NCBI GenBank assembly: GCA_002346225.1
Contig: DDYY01000079.1
Location: 62,449-126,448 of the forward strand
Reading direction: 5' to 3'
Length of the DNA: 64,000 bases
Origin: Bacteroidetes bacterium UBA3022
GTDB lineage: Bacteria > Bacteroidota > Bacteroidia > Chitinophagales > BACL12
Of the stretch, positions 46,101 to 54,032 are shown in pieces. Within the stretch, counting starts at the first letter, position 1. The number at the start of each line of letters is the position of its first letter. The notes under the pieces were generated by a model. It was not told where the DNA came from. It did not search any database and saw only the letters and a program-made list of their open reading frames with translations. The translations under genes and the position numbers were made by a program.

Positions 46101-48104
46101 ATGAAAAATCAATTCTTTTCATTTCTCATTATAGTGATGACCACAGCCACGGCATCAGCATGTGAGGCCAGCTTCACCACTGTAGTAGATGGCAGCAGTG
46201 TTGCTTTCGATCCTTCCACCTCACCGGGCCCCGGAGATGTGTTGAGCTACTTCTGGGAGTTTGGCGATGGCAGTGCCAGCTATGACAACGACCCTGTTCA
46301 CAATTATGCCGAGACAGGAACTTACGTGGCATGTCTCACTGTCATTTTCTGGGACAGCTGCACTGCAGTTTTCTGCGATGAAATAGTCATTACGGAAGGA
46401 GCAGATTGCACTGCTGAATTTCTTTATGTAGCAGATGGTTTAGATGTCGACTTCGAAGCGGTAACCTTTCCCGGACCGGGCGACGTTGATAATTATATCT
46501 GGTATTTCGGCGATGGTAGTACGGATGAAGGTGATGATGACCCCGCTCACGAATATGCAGAACCCGGCACTTATGAAGTTTGTGTGGTTGTGTATTTCGA
46601 AGGTGGTTGTGTAGCGGAATACTGCGATGTCATAAGCGTTGGCCTGGTAGATGGTGATTGTGCAGCTATTATTGAGATATGGGACACCGACGGATTTTCG
46701 TATCACTTCTTTGGCTTTGTAGAACCTGAATACGCCGAGGTAGAGTATACCTGGACATTTGGCGACGGCACCTCCTTTTCTGAAGTATGGTCCAGTGAAG
46801 GTTCAGATCCCACGCATGTGTACAGTGAGGCAGGTATCTATACTGTTTGTTTAAGTATTGTTACCGGAAGCGGATGTACGGATGAAGCCTGCATCGAAAT
46901 TATTGTGGGAGACAGCACTGAATCCTCCTGCGAAGCCTTTTTCAATATCACAGGTATTTTCCCCGATGGTGATGGCTGGGTGGTAAATTTCAACAATGAG
47001 TCTGTTGTAACCGGTGGTGCTGTTGGCGAGGTGCTCTGGTACTTTGGCGATGGTACAGTTGCAGACAGCTATGACGCAGAACACTTCTATGAAGCTCCGG
47101 GCACTTACGAAGTTTGTGTAGTTATCATTTCTGCCGATGGCAGCTGTGTCGACGAATATTGCGTTGACATTACCATAGGTGGAGGAGCAGGCGAATGTGA
47201 AGCCGATTTTGATTACGAAACAGACGGATTACTGGTTGTATTTGAAGATAACTCTGATGGAATGGGCCTGGCTTATAGCTGGAGTTTTGGTGACGGTGCC
47301 ATCAGTTACTTAGCCAATCCCGAACATATCTATGCCGCTCCCGGCGTGTATGAAGTTTGCCTTACCGTATTTGGTTTAGACAGCTGCGTTGATACCTATT
47401 GTGAAGAAATAGAAATAGATGGAGCCGGTGAAGATTGTATGGCCTATTTTGAAGTAGATGATATTGAGCCAAGTGGAGATGGATGGCTGGTGAGCTTTTC
47501 CAATGAATCAGAAGGTGATTATGAAGGTCAGATTTGGTTGTTCGGCGATGGCGATGGCTCTATCAGCAGCGATCCCGATCATTATTATGCAGCAGCAGGT
47601 GTGTATCTAGTGTGTCTTACTATCGGAGATTCTACGCTGGGTTGTTTTGATACCTATTGCCAGGAAGTGCTGGTAGGCGGATTAGACGACTGTGTGGATC
47701 CTGCCCTCATTGACAGCAGTTTTGCCTGCACCGATGAATATGAACCCGTGTGCGGTTGCAATGGCATAACCTACGATAACGCTTGCTATGCAGAGAATTT
47801 CGGTGGTGTACTATTCTGGTCAGAAGGCCCTTGCCTGACAGATGGTGTTGAAGAAGAAGTGTTGATGGGTATGCGCATTGCGCCCAATCCGGCCAGTAAC
47901 TTCATCCAGATTCAATGGGAACCTACACCTCAGCCATTACAAATGCATGTACTTAATATGACAGGACAAATAGTGTATTCATCATTATTACCTGGCTCCG
48001 GAAGATTTCAGCTTGCCACGGATCAGCTGGAGAACGGACTGTATATTCTTCAATTCCTTAGCGGCACACACATGTTCACCCAACAGCTGATCATTCAGCA
48101 CTAA
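46101..48104 (+). CDS. T9SS-exported PKD-repeat protein with Kazal-type domain
   Basis: The 667-residue protein is read from the ATG at 46101 with a clear signal peptide; a longer in-frame start would lie inside the previous gene. Six PKD-like units of about 85-95 residues each repeat the pattern of FGDG, a Tyr/His strand, GTYEVC and a closing Cys pair, giving two regular disulfides per unit. Near residue 555 a Kazal-type domain begins (CTDEYEPVCGCNGITYDNAC). A type A T9SS sorting domain ends the protein (IAPNPASNFIQIQ onward). It is probably a surface adhesin or inhibitor; target unknown. It lies 10 bp after the cohesin-like gene. Confidence 0.85.
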   Translation: MKNQFFSFLIIVMTTATASACEASFTTVVDGSSVAFDPSTSPGPGDVLSYFWEFGDGSASYDNDPVHNYAETGTYVACLTVIFWDSCTAVFCDEIVITEGADCTAEFLYVADGLDVDFEAVTFPGPGDVDNYIWYFGDGSTDEGDDDPAHEYAEPGTYEVCVVVYFEGGCVAEYCDVISVGLVDGDCAAIIEIWDTDGFSYHFFGFVEPEYAEVEYTWTFGDGTSFSEVWSSEGSDPTHVYSEAGIYTVCLSIVTGSGCTDEACIEIIVGDSTESSCEAFFNITGIFPDGDGWVVNFNNESVVTGGAVGEVLWYFGDGTVADSYDAEHFYEAPGTYEVCVVIISADGSCVDEYCVDITIGGGAGECEADFDYETDGLLVVFEDNSDGMGLAYSWSFGDGAISYLANPEHIYAAPGVYEVCLTVFGLDSCVDTYCEEIEIDGAGEDCMAYFEVDDIEPSGDGWLVSFSNESEGDYEGQIWLFGDGDGSISSDPDHYYAAAGVYLVCLTIGDSTLGCFDTYCQEVLVGGLDDCVDPALIDSSFACTDEYEPVCGCNGITYDNACYAENFGGVLFWSEGPCLTDGVEEEVLMGMRIAPNPASNFIQIQWEPTPQPLQMHVLNMTGQIVYSSLLPGSGRFQLATDQLENGLYILQFLSGTHMFTQQLIIQH

Positions 48105-48126
48105 TTGTTCATCAAAAACAAAAGCT

Positions 48127-48567
48127 ATGAAGAAATTTCATTTTTTAGCCGCCCCTTTTCTTGCTTTAGCATTCAGTTCCTGCACCAGCGAGGACGACAC
48201 GCTGACCTCCTTAAGTGCAAGTGGTGCCACCACGACAGTGACCAGCGGAACATGGAAAATCACCCTGTATGACGACAGTGGCAACAATGAAACCAGCGAC
48301 TATACCAGTTACAGTTTCAAATTTGAAGATGATGGAACGTTGAAGGCAACTTCCGGAGGTACGACTCACCTTGGCACCTGGAGCATCAGTGATGATGACG
48401 ACAGCCCGGAAGATATTGACTTGAACATCTTCTTTGCTGCTCCTGAGAAGTTAGAAGAATTAACTGACGACTGGGATATTCTCGAGTACACCAGCTCTCA
48501 AATCCGGCTGCGAGATGTAAGTGGTGGTTCGGGTGAAACCGATTTACTAACCTTCGAATTGATTTGA
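48127..48567 (+). CDS. Small lipocalin-like lipoprotein
   Basis: The 146-residue protein has a lipobox (LAFSSC, lipid Cys19). The rest fits an eight-strand lipocalin-type barrel of the kind common in Bacteroidota: TSGTWKITLYDDSG, YSFKFEDDGTLKATSGG, HLGTWSISDDD, and a closing RLRDVSGG strand. It has an acidic middle (DDDDSPEDIDLN). It is the last gene of the unit with the two T9SS proteins, and an intrinsic terminator follows. Role unknown, probably surface-associated. Confidence 0.75.
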   Translation: MKKFHFLAAPFLALAFSSCTSEDDTLTSLSASGATTTVTSGTWKITLYDDSGNNETSDYTSYSFKFEDDGTLKATSGGTTHLGTWSISDDDDSPEDIDLNIFFAAPEKLEELTDDWDILEYTSSQIRLRDVSGGSGETDLLTFELI

Positions 48568-48573
48568 TATTAA

Positions 48574-48597
48574 AGCCCGGAATATTCCGGGTTTTTT
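48574..48597 (+). terminator. Intrinsic terminator after the lipoprotein gene
   Basis: The palindrome CCCGGAATATTCCGGG (48576-48591) is flanked by AA on the left and followed by six T residues. It ends the transcript of the T9SS protein unit 7 bp after the stop codon. Confidence 0.85.
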
Positions 48598-48643
48598 GTT
48601 GAACAAAATGCCCATTTAATTGTAGTAAAACAAATACTTACAT

Positions 48644-49414
48644 ATGGGAAATCGAACAGTATATCTAGCCATCGGACTGGCACTTATGTTTTCAAGTTGT
48701 GCCATTATCAGACCCGGTGAAGCGGGAGTAAAAACAACCTTGGGGAAAGTGGACGAAACTGTTTTAATGCAGGGACCAAAAGCTTACTTTCCGTTTACAA
48801 CCCGAATCATCAAATTGCCACTGCGCACTGAAAATATTGAAATCACGGTAGATCTTCCATCGAAAGAAGGTCTTACCATACGCGCAGATATATCCATACT
48901 GTATCGCCTGGAACCCGAGTCTGTAGCGAAAGTTTTTGAGGAGGTAGGTCTGAATTACGAGCAAACGCTGATACTGCCCATATTCAGGTCAGCGGCCAGC
49001 GATGTCAGTGCGCGCTTCTTTGCCAAGGACATGCATTCCGGAGAACGAGCCTCCATTGAAAATGAAATTCGAGATCTAATGACAGAGCGCATGCAGGGAA
49101 GAGGGCTGGAAATAGAAGCTGTTCTCATGAAAAGCATTCGACTTCCGGACGGACTGTCACGGGCTATTGAAGATAAACTGGAAGCGGAGCAGCGCGCGCA
49201 ACAAATGCAGTTCATTCTGGATAGAGAAAGACAGGAAGCGCAAAGAAAGAAAGTAGAGGCAGAAGGTGTACGTGATGCACAGATGATTATCACAGAAGGT
49301 CTTAATCCAATGATTATTCAATTCAAGTCGATTGAGGCTTTTCAGAAGCTTGCTGAATCGGATAATACCAAGATTATCATAACGGATGGTAAAACGCCGA
49401 TGCTTATAGAATAG
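48644..49414 (+). CDS. Prohibitin/SPFH-family protein with lipoprotein signal
   Basis: The 256-residue protein is a prohibitin homologue: GEAGVKTTLGKVDE, the SPFH core (LRTENIEITVDLPSKEGLTI) and a helical C-terminus (AIEDKLEAEQRAQQMQFILDRE). Its N-terminus ends in MFSSC (Cys19), a lipobox, so it is probably anchored by lipid at a membrane instead of by a helix. Prohibitins form rings that organise membrane proteases and domains. Downstream at 49435 a hairpin overlaps the start of the next small gene. Confidence 0.86.
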   Translation: MGNRTVYLAIGLALMFSSCAIIRPGEAGVKTTLGKVDETVLMQGPKAYFPFTTRIIKLPLRTENIEITVDLPSKEGLTIRADISILYRLEPESVAKVFEEVGLNYEQTLILPIFRSAASDVSARFFAKDMHSGERASIENEIRDLMTERMQGRGLEIEAVLMKSIRLPDGLSRAIEDKLEAEQRAQQMQFILDRERQEAQRKKVEAEGVRDAQMIITEGLNPMIIQFKSIEAFQKLAESDNTKIIITDGKTPMLIE

Positions 49415-49434
49415 TCAGTATAAAATAAATACCC

Positions 49435-49487
49435 AAGAAGGTTGTTATTCTGTTGTAATACAATGGAAAAACGACCTTCTTTTTTTA
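49435..49487 (+). promoter_or_regulatory. Hairpin plus T-run overlapping the start of the 49463 gene
   Basis: AAGAAGGT (49435-49442) and ACCTTCTT (49474-49481) are perfect complements around a 31 nt loop that contains the ATG at 49463, and a run of T follows to 49487. It could terminate the prohibitin transcript, or hide the start of the next gene. The long loop makes it weaker than a normal terminator. Confidence 0.35.
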
Positions 49488-49735
49488 TCTGTCTGTTGCT
49501 GGATGGTATCGGAATGCTTTCCTGGGTACTGCCGGTAGTGGGTGAAGCCACTGACCTGATATGGGCTCCTTTGGCAGCTTTCATTTATATCCACCTCTTC
49601 GGTTTCCGGAAACGCGCTCCGGGTGGTGCTTTGCTGTTGATTGAAGAGTTGTTGCCCGGCACAGATTTCCTGCCCACCTTCACGCTCACCTGGCTATGGC
49701 TGAAGGCTAAGGATAGTTACCGCATGACGGCCTGA
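49463..49735 (+). CDS. Small membrane protein of unknown function
   Basis: The 90-residue protein, read from the ATG at 49463 rather than an upstream TTG, has two hydrophobic segments (about 8-26 and 33-49) and an amphipathic end. The blocks EATDLIWAPLAAF and EELLPGTDFLPTFTLTWLW look conserved in type, but I cannot name a family. It meets the convergent nuclease-like gene with a 1 bp gap. Its start codon lies inside a hairpin (49435-49487). Confidence 0.55.
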   Translation: MEKRPSFFICLLLDGIGMLSWVLPVVGEATDLIWAPLAAFIYIHLFGFRKRAPGGALLLIEELLPGTDFLPTFTLTWLWLKAKDSYRMTA

Positions 49736-49736
49736 A

Positions 49737-50717
49737 TCACTCCTGCCTGCCTTTCATTTCACCCCCCGACTTCCAGGCATTATCTATGGCGTTCATTTCT
49801 TCCAGCTCTTCATCTGTATAAGGCTGAAAATCGAGGCCAGTTAAATCCGGCTTACCTGCATTGATCCAGGCGGTATACCAGAAGCTTCCCAATGCAATGA
49901 TGGTAGTTCTCATTCTTCGTTCCACCATATTGTTCAGCATGTCATTATACGCTAGGGCATAAGCTGTTGAATAGGTTCTCACCGTACTTTGACCTCTGGT
50001 TTCGTAGGCATACTTCTGACTGGCCGGGAACTGTTCGTTCAAAAGCGCCTCATACTGCAAAACAGTATCACTCATGAGATGGCTTTCAAGCACCACTTCC
50101 CACAATCGGTCGTTGATGTAAGGTATATAGGTGGCTTTACCTACCAGATAATCGTAGTCATCACCGATTAGTTCTGGAATACGCGATTCCCAAAAGCCGT
50201 GAATACCATTCTGATTGGTAAGCTGTCCGTTGTAGTTTTCGGTACAGTGCAACGGCACATGTACATCGCCAATATAATGTCCAATCTCTGCACTCAGGCG
50301 GAGGATATTCTTGACCTCCTTGTTGCGCATAGCATCTTCCAACCGGTACATCATCAATTCAATATACCAGGGTACTATACCATAGGCCTGCAGGCTGTCT
50401 TCAGAATATTTTGCCACTGCATCTTTCCATTTTCGGGGAAGTTCAGGAAATGGATATTCGCCATAGTGGTCAATATCAATATAGTGTCGCGGTGCTTCAT
50501 CGACCACCGCATATCTGCGTTTATCGGGGTCTACGGCATGCTCTTCTATATAATCCAGGTGGGGTTTGTAGAAGGCAAACAGCTCCTGTGGTAGAGTAAA
50601 CAGCGCCATTTTATTGATGCGTTTATGCGCCCAGAACCCCCAAGGCGGATTTGCAGCCTGTGCCTGCAGCAGTATGATCAATAGAAGCAGCAAGGCTCCC
50701 AGTTTTTGTTTGTTCAT
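49737..50717 (-). CDS. S1/P1 nuclease-like zinc-dependent hydrolase
   Basis: The 326-residue exported protein (signal peptide ending near LLQAQAAN) has the layout of the S1/P1 nuclease / zinc phospholipase C fold: an N-terminal WGFWAHKRIN with metal-binding Trp/His, DIDHYGEYPF, AEIGHYIGDVHVPLHCTENYN and GIHGFWESR. Three zinc ions normally bind these residues. The mature protein would act in the periplasm or outside the cell on nucleic acids or lipids; which one is unclear. It is monocistronic with a TATTTTCG -7-like box upstream. Confidence 0.82.
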   Translation of the reverse strand: MNKQKLGALLLLLIILLQAQAANPPWGFWAHKRINKMALFTLPQELFAFYKPHLDYIEEHAVDPDKRRYAVVDEAPRHYIDIDHYGEYPFPELPRKWKDAVAKYSEDSLQAYGIVPWYIELMMYRLEDAMRNKEVKNILRLSAEIGHYIGDVHVPLHCTENYNGQLTNQNGIHGFWESRIPELIGDDYDYLVGKATYIPYINDRLWEVVLESHLMSDTVLQYEALLNEQFPASQKYAYETRGQSTVRTYSTAYALAYNDMLNNMVERRMRTTIIALGSFWYTAWINAGKPDLTGLDFQPYTDEELEEMNAIDNAWKSGGEMKGRQE

Positions 50718-50805
50718 TTTCCGGTGTATTGTACTCTCTTAGGAGCTACGAAAATAAAATAGATTAGGCTTTGAACGGCTATGGCAATCAGGAATTAATA
50801 TTGGC

Positions 50806-51165
50806 TTACAGCTCCAGCTCTTTTGATGGATCCCAATACAGATTAGCAAAATCCTGAACTGTATCATCCTTCACTACCACCCCTTCCTTTTCCAGTGCCA
50901 GCTCCATGGCATCTGGCGTGGGAAAGTGGTGTTTGCCCGAGAGAATACCCAGTCGGTTCACCACTCTGTGTGCAGGGACATAGGCAGCCGCCTGGTGCGA
51001 TGCATTCATGGCCCAACCGACGGTGCGGGCACTCATTCCGGCGCCAAGGTACCTGGCGATGGCTCCATAGGATGTCACCCTTCCTTCCGGAATCAACCGA
51101 ACAACTTCCCAGACCATTTGAAAAAAGTCGTCCTGTTTGCCGACAGAAGAGCGTACTTTTGCCAT
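50806..51165 (-). CDS. Alkyltransferase-like (ATL) protein
   Basis: The 119-residue protein has the AGT C-terminal domain fold: IPEGRVTSYGAIARYLG with the DNA-flipping Tyr33, and SARTVGWAMNA with the arginine finger Arg47. The active site reads PAHR (Pro64-Ala65-His66-Arg67) where methyltransferases have PCHR. It therefore binds O6-alkylguanine in DNA but cannot accept the alkyl group, and would flag damage for nucleotide excision repair. It is divergent from the TrpF-like gene across 17 bp. Confidence 0.9.
   Translation of the reverse strand: MAKVRSSVGKQDDFFQMVWEVVRLIPEGRVTSYGAIARYLGAGMSARTVGWAMNASHQAAAYVPAHRVVNRLGILSGKHHFPTPDAMELALEKEGVVVKDDTVQDFANLYWDPSKELEL
51154..51161 (+). promoter_or_regulatory. 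-7 box inside the 5' end of the ATL gene
   Basis: TACTTTTG matches TAnnTTTG and lies 21 bp before the start of the TrpF-like gene, overlapping the first codons of the divergent ATL gene. A TTTG at 51136-51139 is only 14 bp away, shorter than usual. Confidence 0.35.
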
Positions 51166-51182
51166 GCAGCTAAGTTAATATT

Positions 51183-51728
51183 ATGCCTTTGAAGAAGATA
51201 ATTAAGGCGGGAGCCATCACCCACCTGACGGATGCGCGCTTCTTTGCCGCTTACGAAGTAGCTTATCTGGGCTTTTGCTTCGACCCTGCGTCGCCCGACT
51301 ATATTTCACCCCAGGAGGCGTTGGCGATCAAAGGATGGATTACCGGACCTCAGATTGTTGCGGAGTTCAATAACCAGGATGCAGACAATGTGCTCAATAT
51401 TATCCGCTTTCTGGAGCCCGATGTTGCTGAACTTTCCGCGCAGTATGGTGCAGCGGATATAGCTAAAATTGCTGATACAGAAGTCCTGCTGGCCTACCAT
51501 ACCTCCTTTGATCAACGGAATTCTGTTCCGGAAGATGCGCTGTACATTCTGCTCACCGACTTACCGCAAAATGCTGAACTTGCCCCTAACTGGATGGTGG
51601 ATGCCACCTATAACCATCTGCTCCATCATGGGCTGTTGCAGGTAAAGGGATCACCGGAAAAAGAGACCGGTGTAAAGTTGTTTGATGAAGTTGCAGATTT
51701 ACTGGAATCCTGGATGGAGGATGAATAG
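51183..51728 (+). CDS. Degenerate phosphoribosylanthranilate isomerase-like (TrpF-like) protein
   Basis: The 181-residue protein aligns by eye with the start of TrpF: IKAGAITHLTDARFFAAYEV (TrpF: VKICGIT) and YLGFCFDPASPDYISPQEA (TrpF: LGFVFYPPSPRYVSPEQA). The catalytic cysteine is replaced by Ala9, and the SPRYVS arginine is Asp39 here. It is also about 20 residues shorter than TrpF. It is therefore unlikely to make CdRP, and may be a TIM-barrel descendant with another role. It is divergent from the ATL gene and 19 bp from a convergent TPM gene. Confidence 0.68.
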   Translation: MPLKKIIKAGAITHLTDARFFAAYEVAYLGFCFDPASPDYISPQEALAIKGWITGPQIVAEFNNQDADNVLNIIRFLEPDVAELSAQYGAADIAKIADTEVLLAYHTSFDQRNSVPEDALYILLTDLPQNAELAPNWMVDATYNHLLHHGLLQVKGSPEKETGVKLFDEVADLLESWMEDE

Positions 51729-51747
51729 TTTTTAGCAAGGCCTGTCT

Positions 51748-52506
51748 TTACCAGCCACCGCTTGCGCCGCCGCCGCCGAAGCTGCCCCCTCCAAAGCCGC
51801 CGAAGCCGCCACCCCCACTGAATCCGCCACCTCTTCCGCCTCCAAATCCTCCAAGTCCGCCGCCCCCCCAGTAGGTAGGTCCGCGGCCTGAATAGGTTAC
51901 ACCTCCGCCCTTGTTGGAGCGGCTCATGAAGATGAGGACAATGATTACAATTATTATGATAAATATAATTTGTCCGATTCCCATCGGTTTGGAAAGGTCT
52001 TCGTCCTTAGGCGCAAACTCCCCACTCACATACTCCATGATGCGGTTCACACCGGCATCAATACCTGCATTGTAATCGCTGTTGCGAAACGCAGGTAATA
52101 TATCGTTTTCAATAATTCGTTTCGCCCGCCCGTCGGTGATGTAGGGCTCAATGCCATAACCAACCTGCACTGTTACCCTTCTGTCTTTGATAGCGGCCAG
52201 CAAAACGACGCCATTGTTCATACCCTCCTGCCCTACTCCCCAGTTTCTTCCCAGGTACAAGGCATAGTCCTCGATGGGATAACGCCCCGTGCTTTGCATG
52301 GTTATCACGGCAATCTGGGTGGAAGTTGAGTCATTAAATGCCACCAGTTTCTGCTCCAGTGTCTGTTCCTGCGATGGACTTAATACGTCGGCAAGGTCAT
52401 TGACCAGTCTGGGTGGTGTTGGTCTGGCAGGAAGATCTTTTACATCCACCTGAGCTGTTACCAGCGATGCTATAAAAACGAGTACCGAAAGCAGTCTAAT
52501 TCTCAT
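51748..52506 (-). CDS. Exported TPM-domain (DUF477) protein with Gly-rich tail
   Basis: The 252-residue protein starts at the ATG 52506, which begins a good signal peptide; an upstream in-frame start would add 13 residues. The TPM domain spans about 28-175 (LVNDLADVLSPSQEQTLEQKL, ITMQSTGRYPIEDYALYLGR, GVVLLAAIKDRRVTVQVGYGIE). One transmembrane helix follows (about 180-200), then a cytoplasmic or surface tail of about 50 residues that is nearly all Gly with Phe, Ser and Arg. TPM proteins assist in membrane-protein quality and repair. It overlaps the preceding gene by 11 bp in an operon with LemA. Confidence 0.86.
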   Translation of the reverse strand: MRIRLLSVLVFIASLVTAQVDVKDLPARPTPPRLVNDLADVLSPSQEQTLEQKLVAFNDSTSTQIAVITMQSTGRYPIEDYALYLGRNWGVGQEGMNNGVVLLAAIKDRRVTVQVGYGIEPYITDGRAKRIIENDILPAFRNSDYNAGIDAGVNRIMEYVSGEFAPKDEDLSKPMGIGQIIFIIIIVIIVLIFMSRSNKGGGVTYSGRGPTYWGGGGLGGFGGGRGGGFSGGGGFGGFGGGSFGGGGASGGW

Positions 52507-52942
52507 TGCCAAACGATATTTCGTCAGAAAGCTCATTCTTATCATTCGACTGCCTGGGAAAATGCGCTCCGAGTTGCTGACCTGCGGCTGTTATGCCATC
52601 TATCAGTCCCTTCAGAAACTCAGCCTGCATAAATTGTTCGCGCATGCCGTCCTTAATAGCATCCCAGAAGCCCTCGGGAACCTTTTGATGAATGCCTTCG
52701 TCTGCTATGATGGCGAATTTATGGTCCACCACAGCCAGGTAAAAGAGCACACCATTTTTTTCAGCGGTGGTGTGCATCTTCAGTTTCGCAAATAATGCCA
52801 GACCTCTCTGGAATGGATCGCCTTTACAGTGGTCTTCCAGGTGCAAGCGAATTTCTCCGGAGGTAAGCGATTCAGCCTTCTGAATAGCGGCAAGAATTTC
52901 CTGCTGCTGTTGTTGGTTGAAAAATTGCTTGGCCCCGGACAT
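52496..52942 (-). CDS. TPM-domain (DUF477) protein without signal peptide
   Basis: The 148-residue protein has the TPM core (AIQKAESLTSGEIRLHLEDHC, NGVLFYLAVVDHKFAIIADEGIH, FLKGLIDGITAAGQQLG) but no signal peptide or membrane helix, so it is probably cytoplasmic. It lies 1 bp after lemA and overlaps the exported TPM gene, a common three-gene set in Bacteroidota. Confidence 0.84.
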   Translation of the reverse strand: MSGAKQFFNQQQQQEILAAIQKAESLTSGEIRLHLEDHCKGDPFQRGLALFAKLKMHTTAEKNGVLFYLAVVDHKFAIIADEGIHQKVPEGFWDAIKDGMREQFMQAEFLKGLIDGITAAGQQLGAHFPRQSNDKNELSDEISFGNEN

Positions 52943-52943
52943 A

Positions 52944-53570
52944 TTAAAATTCTACTGTTGGCACCACATCGCTGCCCTGGGCTGCTTCAAACATAGACCG
53001 TTTTTCAAAGCCGAACATACCGGCAATCATGTTCTGCGGAAACTTCCTCACATAGGTGTTATAGGCTTTCACGGCAGTATTGTAGTCGTTACGAGCCACG
53101 TTAATCCTGTTTTCGGTGCCGGACAGCTCTGCCTGCAATTCCAGGAAATTCTGGTTGGCCTTTAAATCCGGATAGCGCTCCACAGTAACCAACAGTCTGC
53201 TCAAGGCACCGCTCAACTGATCCTGAGCCTGTTGAAACTGTGCAAATTGCTCCGGAGAAGTATTGGAAGGATCTATGGTAATTGAAGTTGCTTTAGCGCG
53301 CGCCTCAATCACCTTGGTCAGGGTTTCCTGTTCGAAGTCTGCATATCCCTTTACCGTTGACACCAGATTGGGAATAAGGTCCGCCCTGCGCTGGTAGGAG
53401 CTTTGCACTGCTGCCCATTTTTCATTGGTAGATTCATCGTAGGTAACCATATTATTGTAGGCACCGGCAAAAAACCGGTAAATGATAAATGCAATAACGA
53501 GTATTACGCCTATTGGCACGAGCCATTTAGGTAATCCGGAGCGTCTTGCTGCTGGGGTTGTATCTGTCAT
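52944..53570 (-). CDS. lemA: LemA family protein
   Basis: The 208-residue protein begins at the ATG at 53570 (MTDTTPAARRSG); a TTG at 53588 would overlap a promoter box. It has one N-terminal membrane helix (about 18-36) and a helical bundle with the LemA blocks YNNMVTYDESTNEKWAAVQSSYQRR, DLIPNLVSTVKGYADFE and GTENRINVARNDYN. LemA-TPM pairs are linked to envelope or membrane protein maintenance; function is not well defined. Confidence 0.9.
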   Translation of the reverse strand: MTDTTPAARRSGLPKWLVPIGVILVIAFIIYRFFAGAYNNMVTYDESTNEKWAAVQSSYQRRADLIPNLVSTVKGYADFEQETLTKVIEARAKATSITIDPSNTSPEQFAQFQQAQDQLSGALSRLLVTVERYPDLKANQNFLELQAELSGTENRINVARNDYNTAVKAYNTYVRKFPQNMIAGMFGFEKRSMFEAAQGSDVVPTVEF

Positions 53571-53585
53571 AGTTGTAGGTTTCTC

Positions 53586-53593
53586 CAAAGATA
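53586..53593 (-). promoter_or_regulatory. -7 box of the lemA-TPM operon
   Basis: TATCTTTG (complement of 53586-53593) matches TAnnTTTG. The ATG at 53570 is 15 bp downstream, so the transcript has almost no leader. No TTTG at the -33 distance was found. Confidence 0.35.
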
Positions 53594-53668
53594 AAGATTC
53601 CCTGGTTTTAATGAATAGACGGAGAGCACCTGCGAATCTTTTATTTTTACAGGAATAAATACAACATT

Positions 53669-54016
53669 ATGAGCAACAGTGTAGCAGCATTCAATGAATA
53701 TCGCAGTCGGATGAACGATGTAATTCTCTCCAAAAACAATAAAGTCATCAACCGTCTTTTTAACCTCGACACCAATACGTATGCAGAGGGTGCCCTTTCT
53801 GTCAAAACAAAAGAAATGCTGGGCCTGGTGGCTAGTATGGTATTGCGCTGTGATGATTGTATCAAATACCACCTTGGTAAATGTCAGGAAGCAGGTGTAA
53901 CGACTGAAGAGGTATATGAGATTTTTGCCGTTGCCAACATTGTTGGCGGTACCATTGTGATACCGCATACCCGCAGAGGCGCTGAGTACTGGGAAGAACT
54001 GAACCAAAACCAATGA
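53669..54016 (+). CDS. Carboxymuconolactone decarboxylase / AhpD-like protein
   Basis: The 115-residue helical protein has the AhpD-type redox motif: Cys61 and Cys64 in RCDDCIKYHLGKC with His68. The AVANIVGGTIVIPHTR block is also typical. Such proteins act as small thiol oxidoreductases or hydroperoxide reductase partners. It lies 16 bp before polA on the same strand, so they are probably cotranscribed. Confidence 0.86.
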   Translation: MSNSVAAFNEYRSRMNDVILSKNNKVINRLFNLDTNTYAEGALSVKTKEMLGLVASMVLRCDDCIKYHLGKCQEAGVTTEEVYEIFAVANIVGGTIVIPHTRRGAEYWEELNQNQ

Positions 54017-54032
54017 TAGCCAAATTGAAATC

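Noticed and set aside
46170..47690. Regular repeats that might suggest a CRISPR array or DNA tandem repeat
   Set aside because: They are protein-level PKD repeats with diverged DNA and a continuous reading frame; no short exact repeats with unique spacers are present.
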